Below, one piece after another: positions 55,636 through 62,438 of a stretch of DNA of 64,000 bases (position 1 is its first letter; the number at the start of each line of letters is the position of its first letter). A program made the translations under genes and the position numbers. The DNA is from Betaproteobacteria bacterium (GTDB lineage Bacteria > Pseudomonadota > Gammaproteobacteria > Burkholderiales > Usitatibacteraceae). The notes under the pieces were generated by a model. The model saw only the letters and a program-made list of their open reading frames with translations, had not been told where the DNA came from and searched no databases. The stretch spans positions 50,432 to 114,431 of the forward strand of contig JADKJR010000038.1 of NCBI GenBank assembly GCA_016720925.1, read 5' to 3'.

Positions 55636-56916
55636 ATGACAGAAACTATCGCGACCAGCCAGACGATTCTCGTGGTGGGCGGTGGCGTCAGCGGCATGAC
55701 GGCGGCGCTTGAAGCGGCGGAATGCGGACGAGAGGTGGTACTCGTTGAGCGCAGTCCCACCCTGGGTGGGCGCACCGCCATGCTGTACCGGTATTTCCCG
55801 AAGATGTGTCACCCGACCTGCGGGCTTGAGATCAATCTGCGGCGACTGAAAGCCAACCGCAATGTGCGGGTAATTACGATGGCGGAAGTGGTTGGCATCA
55901 AGGGCGAGCGCGGCGCCTACACCGCCACCTTGAAAATCCGCCCGCGCTACGTCAATGAAAACTGCACTGCCTGTGGTGATTGCGCGAAAGCAGTCAGCAG
56001 CGAAATCCCGAATCCCTATAACTACGGTCTCGATAAAATCAAGGCCGCGCACCTGCCGCACGCGATGGCGTATCCGCAGCGCTATGTGCTTGATCCGTCG
56101 ATCATTGGCACGGACGAAGCCGACAAAGCGTACGCCGCCTGCAAGGCCGAGGCGATTGACCTGTCGATGCTGGAAGAGACAATCGAACTCCCGGTCGGCG
56201 CGGTGGTTTGGGCGACCGGCTGGAAACCTTATGACGCAGCGAAGATCCAGCCCTACGGCTACGGGCTCTATCCCGATGTCATCACCAGCGTCGAGTTCGA
56301 GCGGCTGGCCGATCCGGCAGGCCCAACCGGTGGCAAATTGCGGCGTCCCTCGGACGGCAAGGAAGCGAAAAACATTGCGTTCATTCAGTGTGCCGGTTCG
56401 CGAGACGAGAACCACTTGCGCCATTGCTCGCGCATATGCTGCATGGCCTCGCTGAAGCAGACGCAGTATGTGCGCGAAGCGCATGGCGACGCGGCGAAAT
56501 CGACCATCTACTACATCGACATCCGCGCTATCGACCGCTTCGAGGATTTTTACCAAAACGTCCAGAAGGATTCGACCGTCACCTTCGTCAAATCGAAAGT
56601 GGCGCGCATCGAACAAGCGGTGAATGGCGACCCGATTCTGCACGGCGTGGATACCGAGGGCTATCACCGCTATGCCACCCCGCACGATCTGGTGGTGCTC
56701 GCGATTGGCATGGAGCCGGAATCCAACGGGATCGCGCTACCGGACGACATCGTCACGGATTCCTCGGGATTCATCGAGGGTTCGGCCGACGGCGGCATGC
56801 TCGGTGCGGGTTCGGCGTCGAGTCCGCTCGATGTCAATCGTTCGGTGCAAAGCGCCACCGGCGCGGCACTGCGCGCGATCAAGGTCATACACCAGACAGC
56901 CGGGGAGGTAGCTTAA
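55636..56916 (+). CDS. qmoA: QmoA-like FAD/FeS subunit (HdrA family)
   Basis: A 426-residue HdrA-related flavoprotein. VVGGGVSGMTAALEAAE is the FAD-binding motif, LGGRTAMLYRYFPKMCHPTCG contains flavin-near cysteines, CTACGDCAKA gives a 4Fe-4S site, and FIQCAGSRDENHLRHCS is the HdrA signature. The length fits QmoA (about 410) rather than full HdrA. SD GGAGG precedes the ATG. First gene of qmoA-qmoB-hdrC-hdrB. QmoA normally passes electrons between APS reductase and quinone; no aprBA is present here. Confidence 0.88.
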   Translation: MTETIATSQTILVVGGGVSGMTAALEAAECGREVVLVERSPTLGGRTAMLYRYFPKMCHPTCGLEINLRRLKANRNVRVITMAEVVGIKGERGAYTATLKIRPRYVNENCTACGDCAKAVSSEIPNPYNYGLDKIKAAHLPHAMAYPQRYVLDPSIIGTDEADKAYAACKAEAIDLSMLEETIELPVGAVVWATGWKPYDAAKIQPYGYGLYPDVITSVEFERLADPAGPTGGKLRRPSDGKEAKNIAFIQCAGSRDENHLRHCSRICCMASLKQTQYVREAHGDAAKSTIYYIDIRAIDRFEDFYQNVQKDSTVTFVKSKVARIEQAVNGDPILHGVDTEGYHRYATPHDLVVLAIGMEPESNGIALPDDIVTDSSGFIEGSADGGMLGAGSASSPLDVNRSVQSATGAALRAIKVIHQTAGEVA

Positions 56917-56917
56917 C

Positions 56918-59122
56918 GTGGCGGACAACAAATTTGGCGCATACCTTTGCGCGGGCTGTGGACTCGGAGAGGCGCTCGATCTCGGCACGATGGAAAAGAT
57001 CGCGCAGAAGGAAGGCAAGATGCAGGTGGTCAAGCGTCACGACCTGCTTTGCAGTGCCGCGGGCGTACAAACGATCCGCGACGATATCGAGAAAGAAGGC
57101 GTCACGCATGTGATGATCGGCGCCTGCTCGCGCCGCGCCAAGACCGAGGCGTTCAATTTCCCCGGCATCGCGATGGCGCGCGCCAACTTGCGCGAAGGCG
57201 TGCTGTGGATCGTCGCCGAGGGTGACGCGCACGACGAAGTGCGGCAGGAAATGGCCGATGATTACGTGCGCATGGGTTGTGCCGAACTGAAGAAGATGAA
57301 GGTGCCGGGCGGCAATCCGGATCGCGGTGCCAATAAACGTATCCTCGTGGTCGGCGGCGGTGTGTCGGGCCTGACGGCGGCGATCGAATCGGCCGAAACC
57401 GGCTACGACGTTTTGATCGTGGAAAAGGCGCACGAACTGGGTGGCTGGGCGGCGAAGCTCTGGAAGCGCGTACCGTTTCGCGAGCCTTATGCCGAGCCGC
57501 AGGCTACCGGCGTTGGTGAATTGATTGCGCGGGTCATGGCCCATCCACGCATCAAAGTTCACCTTGGATCGTCGCTTGCGGAGACCGCCGGTGCACCGGG
57601 CAAATTCGCGGTCAAAATCGCGCAGGAAAGCGGCACGGTTAGTGAGGAGATCGTCGGCGCGATCATTCAGGCCAGCGGCTTCTCAACTTACGACATCGCC
57701 AAGCTGCCTGAACTGGGCGGTGGCTTGCCTGGCGTGATCGATCAAGCCGGTCTTGAAGCACTTGCTGTCGCGGCGAAGGGCGGGCCGATCAAGCGCGCCG
57801 ATGGCCGCGAGGTGCAGAGTGTTGTGTTCGTGCAGTGCGCCGGCCAGCGCGATGAATCGGGCACCCATTTGCCGTATTGCTCCGGCCATTGCTGCGCGAC
57901 CAGCGTCAAGCAGGCGATGTATTTCAAGGATGCCAATCCGGGCGTTGATACGGCGATCATTTACACGGACCTTCGTATGCCCGGCATGGGTGAGGACTTC
58001 TACCGTAGCGCGCAGTTGAAGGGCGTGACTTTCACCAAAGGCAAGGTCAGTAAAGTCACTACCGACGGTAGCGGTTGCTCGGTGAACTTCCGCGACTTGA
58101 TCCTGGATGAGGATGCGGTCGTTGCCGCCGATCTGGTGGTACTCGCCACTGGGCAAGTGCCGAATTCCGGCGTGAACATCGATATTCCTGAAGATCAGCA
58201 GCCGGAAGTCAAACCCATTTCCATCCTGAACCTGACCTATCGCCAAGGCAAGGATCTGCCGCAACTCAAGCATGGATTGACTGACTCGCACTTCATCTGC
58301 TTTCCGTACGAGACGCGCCGGACCGGCATTTACGCGGCCGGCCCGGTGCGTCGTCCGATGGATATGCAGCAAGCCATCGATGATTCCACCGGCGCTGCGC
58401 TGAAGGCGATCCAGGCCGTCGAAAACGCAGAGCAAGGTCGCGCCGCGCATCCGCGCTCGGGCGATTTGTCGTACCCGATCGTGCGGCTCGAAGGCTGCAC
58501 GCAGTGCAAGCGCTGCACGGTCGAATGTCCGTTCGGCGCGATCGACGAAGACGAACGGCGCTTCCCGGTATTCAATGAATCGCGTTGCCGCCGTTGCGGA
58601 ACCTGTATGGGCGCCTGCCCGGTGCGCGTGATTTCTTTCGAAAACTACTCGGTGGACACCGTCGGCAGCCAGATCAAGTCGCTCGACATGCCCGACGAGT
58701 TTTCCGAGCGGCCACGCATCCTGCTGCTCGCCTGCGAGAATGATGCCTATCCCGCGCTCGATATGGCGGGCATGTCGCGCACGGTCTACTCGGCGTTCGT
58801 GCGCGCGATACCCGTGCGCTGCCTTGGCTCGGTGAATTCGATCTGGATAACCGATGCCCTCAACAGCGGCTGGGACGGCGTGATGATGATGGGCTGCAAG
58901 AAGGGCGACGATTACCAGTGCCACTTCGTGAAGGGCTCGGAACTCGCGCACTACCGCATGAGCAAGATCGACGACACGCTCAAACAGTTAGGGCTGGAAA
59001 AGGAACGCGTGGCAAGCTATGAAGTTGCGATTACGGACAGCCAGCGGGTGGCGGCACTGATCGACGAGTATGCAGCCAAGATCAAGGAAATCGGCATGTC
59101 GCCGTTGAAGGGGTTCGCATAA
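56918..59122 (+). CDS. qmoB: QmoB-like subunit: HdrA domain with ferredoxin and MvhD domains
   Basis: A 734-residue protein: N-terminal Cys domain (CAGCGLGEAL, LLCSAAGVQTI), HdrA flavin domain (GGGVSGLTAAIESAETG, FVQCAGQRDESG), a 2x4Fe-4S ferredoxin (CTQCKRCTVECPFG and CRRCGTCMGACPV) and a C-terminal MvhD-type FeS domain (LLLACENDAYPALD, MMGCKKGDDYQCHF). This order is that of QmoB. It starts with GTG just 1 bp after qmoA, behind GGGGAGG. It probably carries the main electron-bifurcating or relay cofactors of the complex. Confidence 0.9.
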   Translation: MADNKFGAYLCAGCGLGEALDLGTMEKIAQKEGKMQVVKRHDLLCSAAGVQTIRDDIEKEGVTHVMIGACSRRAKTEAFNFPGIAMARANLREGVLWIVAEGDAHDEVRQEMADDYVRMGCAELKKMKVPGGNPDRGANKRILVVGGGVSGLTAAIESAETGYDVLIVEKAHELGGWAAKLWKRVPFREPYAEPQATGVGELIARVMAHPRIKVHLGSSLAETAGAPGKFAVKIAQESGTVSEEIVGAIIQASGFSTYDIAKLPELGGGLPGVIDQAGLEALAVAAKGGPIKRADGREVQSVVFVQCAGQRDESGTHLPYCSGHCCATSVKQAMYFKDANPGVDTAIIYTDLRMPGMGEDFYRSAQLKGVTFTKGKVSKVTTDGSGCSVNFRDLILDEDAVVAADLVVLATGQVPNSGVNIDIPEDQQPEVKPISILNLTYRQGKDLPQLKHGLTDSHFICFPYETRRTGIYAAGPVRRPMDMQQAIDDSTGAALKAIQAVENAEQGRAAHPRSGDLSYPIVRLEGCTQCKRCTVECPFGAIDEDERRFPVFNESRCRRCGTCMGACPVRVISFENYSVDTVGSQIKSLDMPDEFSERPRILLLACENDAYPALDMAGMSRTVYSAFVRAIPVRCLGSVNSIWITDALNSGWDGVMMMGCKKGDDYQCHFVKGSELAHYRMSKIDDTLKQLGLEKERVASYEVAITDSQRVAALIDEYAAKIKEIGMSPLKGFA

Positions 59123-59763
59123 TGAAAGCCTTGCCGACCACAATTACCAAAGACAACAGCGCGACGTCGATCTTTTACCGTAACAACTTCCTCGCCGAAG
59201 TCGAGGCGCACGTCGAGGATGGCGAGTGGGTCAAGATGTGCATGCAGTGCGGCGTGTGCGCGGGATCCTGCCCGCTGGGCCAGCATTGGCAACATTCGCC
59301 ACAGAAAATCTTCATGATGATCCGCGCCGGCAAACGCGAGGAATTGCTCACGTCCGACGCGATGTGGATGTGCACGTCCTGCTATAACTGCATGGCGCGC
59401 TGCCCACGCAAGTTGCCGATCACGCACATCATCCACGGCATTGCCAGCTACGCGCACAAGCTGGGGCTGGTGCCAAAGATGCAGCCGACGCGCCACTTCT
59501 CCATCCTGTTCTGGAACAACTGCATCAAGACCGGCCGGGTGAACGAGCTAAAGCTGACGATGGGCCTGTACTTTCGCGATGGCCTGATTTCCGGCATCAA
59601 GAAGGGCTGGAACATGCGCAACATCGCGCTGGGCCTGGTGTTCGCGAAGCGGCTTAATCCGTTCGAACTTTTCGGCGGACACCAATGTAAAGATAAGAAG
59701 GGCATCGCCGCGATACTGAAAAAAGCGCGCGAAATCGAACAGCGCAAACACGCAACGCATTGA
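59122..59763 (+). CDS. hdrC: HdrC-like iron-sulfur subunit
   Basis: A 213-residue soluble protein with two 4Fe-4S motifs, CMQCGVCAGSCPLG and CTSCYNCMARCPRK, as in heterodisulfide reductase subunit C. It has no membrane helices, unlike QmoC, whose HdrC-like part is fused to a cytochrome-b-like domain. The ATG shares a base with the qmoB stop (TAATG). It would link the QmoAB core to HdrB. Confidence 0.91.
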   Translation: MKALPTTITKDNSATSIFYRNNFLAEVEAHVEDGEWVKMCMQCGVCAGSCPLGQHWQHSPQKIFMMIRAGKREELLTSDAMWMCTSCYNCMARCPRKLPITHIIHGIASYAHKLGLVPKMQPTRHFSILFWNNCIKTGRVNELKLTMGLYFRDGLISGIKKGWNMRNIALGLVFAKRLNPFELFGGHQCKDKKGIAAILKKAREIEQRKHATH

Positions 59764-59774
59764 GGAAACCGATC

Positions 59775-60689
59775 ATGGCCAAAAAAGAATACGCGTTCTA
59801 TCCCGGCTGCTCGTCGCAACTCAAAGCCTCCGCCGCCAATTACCTGACTTCGGTCGAATCGATGTGCAAGACGCTCGACGTCAAGCTGACGCCGATCCCC
59901 GACTGGAATTGCTGCAGCGCCTCGATCAGCTACGCCGACGGCAGCGAACTCGAGCGGCTGGTACTGAATGCCCGCAACTTCGCGCTCTCGCAAACGCACC
60001 TGCCGGGCCAGGACATCGTCGCCACTTGCGCAGCGTGCTGGCTCAATGCGCGCGAATCCAAGGAAAAACTCGACGGCAGCGCGCAATTGATTGCCGACAC
60101 CAACGAGGCGCTGAAAGAAGCCGGACTTGTGTACAAAAGCGGTACCGCGGTGCGCCATATGGTCGAAGTGCTGATCGAGGATTTTGGCTACGATGAACTG
60201 CAGAAGCCGGTGGTGAAACCGCTGGAAGGCATCAAGTTCGCCGGTTACGTCGGCTGCCAGACCAACCGCCCGTTCGGCGTGGCCGGCGAGTCATTCGAAA
60301 ACCCGATGTACCTCGACAAAATGGTCGAAACCGTTGGCGGCGAAGCGCTGACGAAGTACGACCAGAAAGTGGCGTGTTGCGGTGGCGCGCTGGCGTTCTC
60401 CGAGCCGGAAAAAAGTCAGAAGCAAATCCGCGACATCGTCGAATCCGCCTACGATTTCGGCGCCGACATGATCGTCACGCCGTGCCCGCTCTGCCAGGCC
60501 AACGTCGAGGTGTATCAGGCCGAGATCAACCGCACCCAAGGCACCAAGCTCAATATGCCGGTGCTGTACTACTCGCAACTCATGACGGTGGCCTACGGCG
60601 GCACCGTGAAGGAAGCGGGGCTCGACGGGCACCTAATCCAGCCGAAGAAGCTGCAGGAGATTGCAGTGAAGGTGGTGGCGAAGAAGTAG
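59775..60689 (+). CDS. hdrB: HdrB-like heterodisulfide reductase subunit
   Basis: A 304-residue protein with two CCG domains: first WNCCSAS with CAACW, second KVACCGGAL with CPLC, the ligands of the paired non-cubane 4Fe-4S clusters of HdrB. The start at 59775 follows GAGGAAACC. It ends the qmoAB-hdrCB operon. The last 57 codons exist again at 61767-61939. Having HdrB suggests that a disulfide or sulfane sulfur compound, not just quinone, is the reaction partner. Confidence 0.92.
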   Translation: MAKKEYAFYPGCSSQLKASAANYLTSVESMCKTLDVKLTPIPDWNCCSASISYADGSELERLVLNARNFALSQTHLPGQDIVATCAACWLNARESKEKLDGSAQLIADTNEALKEAGLVYKSGTAVRHMVEVLIEDFGYDELQKPVVKPLEGIKFAGYVGCQTNRPFGVAGESFENPMYLDKMVETVGGEALTKYDQKVACCGGALAFSEPEKSQKQIRDIVESAYDFGADMIVTPCPLCQANVEVYQAEINRTQGTKLNMPVLYYSQLMTVAYGGTVKEAGLDGHLIQPKKLQEIAVKVVAKK

Positions 60690-60951
60690 TTCGCTTCGCT
60701 TGCGGGAAGGTTTCGCCAATTCCCACTGAAGGACCTCCAATGAACACTGTCGTACCGGCGCACAACCACAAGCGTTGCGCCGGGCCGGTACCCAAGTTTT
60801 GTAGAACTGCGACACATCGATAAAATAGGGCCCCGGCCTCCGCCGCGGAGACAAAACGCTAATAGCGAACGTCCGCTGCCAATACCAAACTCAAGCACTG
60901 GCGCGCCTTCGCGCCGTAAAATGTCCTGAACTGCCCGCCAAATGGCGATCT
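60517..60951. repeat. Segmental duplication, copy A (hdrB 3' end and downstream)
   Basis: Matches 61767-62196. The coding part (173 bp) has nine mismatches by hand alignment; the following non-coding part is more diverged but keeps the same length and the REP-like element near its end. Confidence 0.85.
60887..60948. repeat. REP-like palindrome, copy 10
   Basis: Left arm AAACTCAAGCACTGGCGCGCC is near-consensus; the right arm is altered to GCCCGCCAAATGGCG, a change shared with copy 11, showing that these two copies are related by the segmental duplication. Confidence 0.7.
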
Positions 60952-61013
60952 ACGTGACATTCTGCTGTGAAAACTTGGTTGGATGTGATACCAGCAAATC
61001 CGTGACACTGGCC

Positions 61014-61042
61014 TTGACGTTGCTATCGATAGTCGATAGTAT
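61014..61042 (+). promoter_or_regulatory. higBA promoter with palindromic operator
   Basis: TTGACG (61014-61019) and TAGTAT (61037-61042) are spaced by exactly 17 bp. Between them lies the perfect palindrome CTATCGATAG (61023-61032), followed by a second CGATAG. A palindrome inside the promoter fits autorepression by HigA. The expected start point is at the higB ATG itself, so the message may be leaderless. Confidence 0.7.
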
Positions 61043-61048
61043 TCATGC

Positions 61049-61330
61049 ATGATTCGATCATTTGCTGACAAAGTCACCGAGTCCATTTGGAATCGAGAGT
61101 TTGTAAAGGGCGTAGCCAACCCTGTTGCAAAGACCGCGTACAGAAAGTTGTTTCAACTCCACACGGCAACACGTTTGGCCGACCTCAACATTCCGCCAGC
61201 AAATCGGTTGGAAGCGCTCAAAGGCGACCGAAAGGGGCAATGGAGCATCCGAATCAATGACCAATTTCGGCTTTGCTTCACATGGCAGGATGGTGATGTC
61301 CATGACGTCGAGTTTGTTGACTATCACTGA
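61049..61330 (+). CDS. higB: HigB/RelE-type mRNA interferase toxin
   Basis: A 93-residue toxin of the HigB-1 type: LNIPPANRLEALKGDRKGQWSIRINDQFRLCF and VEFVDYH at the C-terminus carry the conserved basic/aromatic residues of the ribosome-dependent RNase. Toxin-first order followed by HigA is diagnostic. It lies 53 bp before higA. Confidence 0.94.
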   Translation: MIRSFADKVTESIWNREFVKGVANPVAKTAYRKLFQLHTATRLADLNIPPANRLEALKGDRKGQWSIRINDQFRLCFTWQDGDVHDVEFVDYH

Positions 61331-61382
61331 TATTTGATCAAGCCTGCAGGACTACACAGACCAACTCAAGGAGCCACACCAC

Positions 61383-61688
61383 ATGGCCACGCGAAAAATA
61401 CCACTCGTGACACCTGGCGAGGTGTTGCGCAATGACTTCCTCGATCCGATGGGCATCTCTGCTTACCGCTTGGCGGCGGACACGGGCATGACGCAAACCC
61501 GCGTCAAGGAAATTCTCGATGGAACACGTAGCGTGACGGCCGATGCCGCGCTCCGTCTGGGTCGTTTCTTCGGTACCGATGCGCAGTGGTGGCTGAACAT
61601 GCAGGCGTACTACGATTTGGAAAAAACCAAAGCAGAAAATGGTCGTGAGATTGCGCGGGCGGTGAAGCCTTGGCAACAGGCTGCGTAG
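61383..61688 (+). CDS. higA: HigA-type antitoxin
   Basis: A 101-residue XRE/HigA-type helix-turn-helix protein: PGEVLRNDFLDPMGISAYRLA, TGMTQTRVKEILDG, ADAALRLGRFFGTDAQWWLNMQ. It should neutralise HigB and repress the operon. The stop is followed by about 80 bp and then the duplicated hdrB fragment. Confidence 0.94.
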   Translation: MATRKIPLVTPGEVLRNDFLDPMGISAYRLAADTGMTQTRVKEILDGTRSVTADAALRLGRFFGTDAQWWLNMQAYYDLEKTKAENGREIARAVKPWQQAA

Positions 61689-61742
61689 TGCGCTTTGGCA
61701 AATTGGTGTGCGACAGGCGATGCGGGTGGGAAATTCGAGCCT

Positions 61743-61766
61743 GGAACCTTTTTGGGAACCTTTTTG
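61743..61766. repeat. Perfect 12-bp tandem repeat at the duplication junction
   Basis: GGAACCTTTTTG occurs twice back to back (61743-61754 and 61755-61766), ending exactly where similarity to hdrB begins. No such repeat is present at the matching place in the intact hdrB, so it marks the junction of the rearrangement. Confidence 0.85.
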
Positions 61767-61939
61767 AGGCCGAGATCAACCGCACCCAAGGCACCAAGCT
61801 CAACATGCCGGTGCTGTACTACTCGCAACTCATGACGGTTGCCTACGGCGGCACCGTGAAGGAAGCAGGGCTCGATGGGCACCTGATCCAGCCGAAGAAG
61901 CTGCAGGAGCTTGCGTTGAAGGCGGTGGCGAAGAAGTAG
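61767..61939 (+). pseudogene. hdrB 3'-terminal fragment
   Basis: The last 57 codons of HdrB (AEINRTQGTKLNMPVLYYSQ onwards, ending KAVAKK and stop) without the rest of the gene. Of nine differences from hdrB six are silent, and three are conservative (Ile to Leu, Val to Leu, Val to Ala), the pattern of a working gene rather than of decay. The fragment therefore probably came from another functional hdrB allele. Confidence 0.88.
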
Positions 61940-62438
61940 GTCGCCGCGGTCGTCGCCTGCGCATGTGCTTCTCATTGGGGAATTCTTAAAAGTTGTCGTC
62001 CCGGATCCAGTCCGGGACCCAAGTTTCACTGCGTATCATCCGGCCCCAGACTTTGTTACCTCGCGAACGCAACCTGATGGTTCGCACCAGGGCGACAACG
62101 CATGCGGTTTCGAACGCCCGCTGTCAATGCGAAACGCAAGCACTGGCGCGCCTTCCAGCCATAAAATGCTCCGAAATGCCCGCCAAATGGCGATCTGTGC
62201 GTTTGGCTGCGATGATTCGGTGAAATAGAAATAAATTCAAGCTGGAGCCCAGTGTACTTATGGGACCTAAAAGCCATAAATCTCCATTCTGGTTTGTTAA
62301 CGGAAGTTGTCGACACGCCAATAGGCGCAAAATAGCGTCTCTCGTGGCGTTATCCTCCGCTAATTGGCAACGGTATCGCGTTGCTCTTTGGCTTTCTGGT
62401 TCCGAGACCAACTTTGGATTCAAGTGAGGTATTCAAGT
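61940..62438. other. Intergenic region between the hdrB fragment and the GHKL gene
   Basis: 499 bp, largely the non-coding part of duplication copy B plus REP-like copy 11 (62132-62193), then about 240 bp of lower GC leading to the GHKL pseudogene. Nothing else is recognised. Confidence 0.55.
62132..62193. repeat. REP-like palindrome, copy 11
   Basis: Left arm AAACGCAAGCACTGGCGCGCC and altered right arm GCCCGCCAAATGGCG, as in copy 10. Part of duplication copy B. Confidence 0.7.

Larger units (their letters stand above)
60690..61048. other. Intergenic region after hdrB
   Basis: A 359-bp gap between hdrB and higB. It carries part of the segmental duplication, REP-like copy 10 (60887-60948) and, at its end, the higBA promoter. 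No protein-like frame was seen. Confidence 0.6.
61767..62196. repeat. Segmental duplication, copy B
   Basis: Matches 60517-60951 and includes the hdrB fragment and REP-like copy 11. The distance between copies is 1250 bp in the coding part and 1245 at the far end, so the whole segment, not just the gene end, was duplicated. Confidence 0.82.

Noticed and set aside
61670..61939. An independent small gene made from the hdrB tail.
   Set aside because: The first third is unrelated sequence overlapping higA; the rest is a duplicated gene end, so it is best called a fragment.
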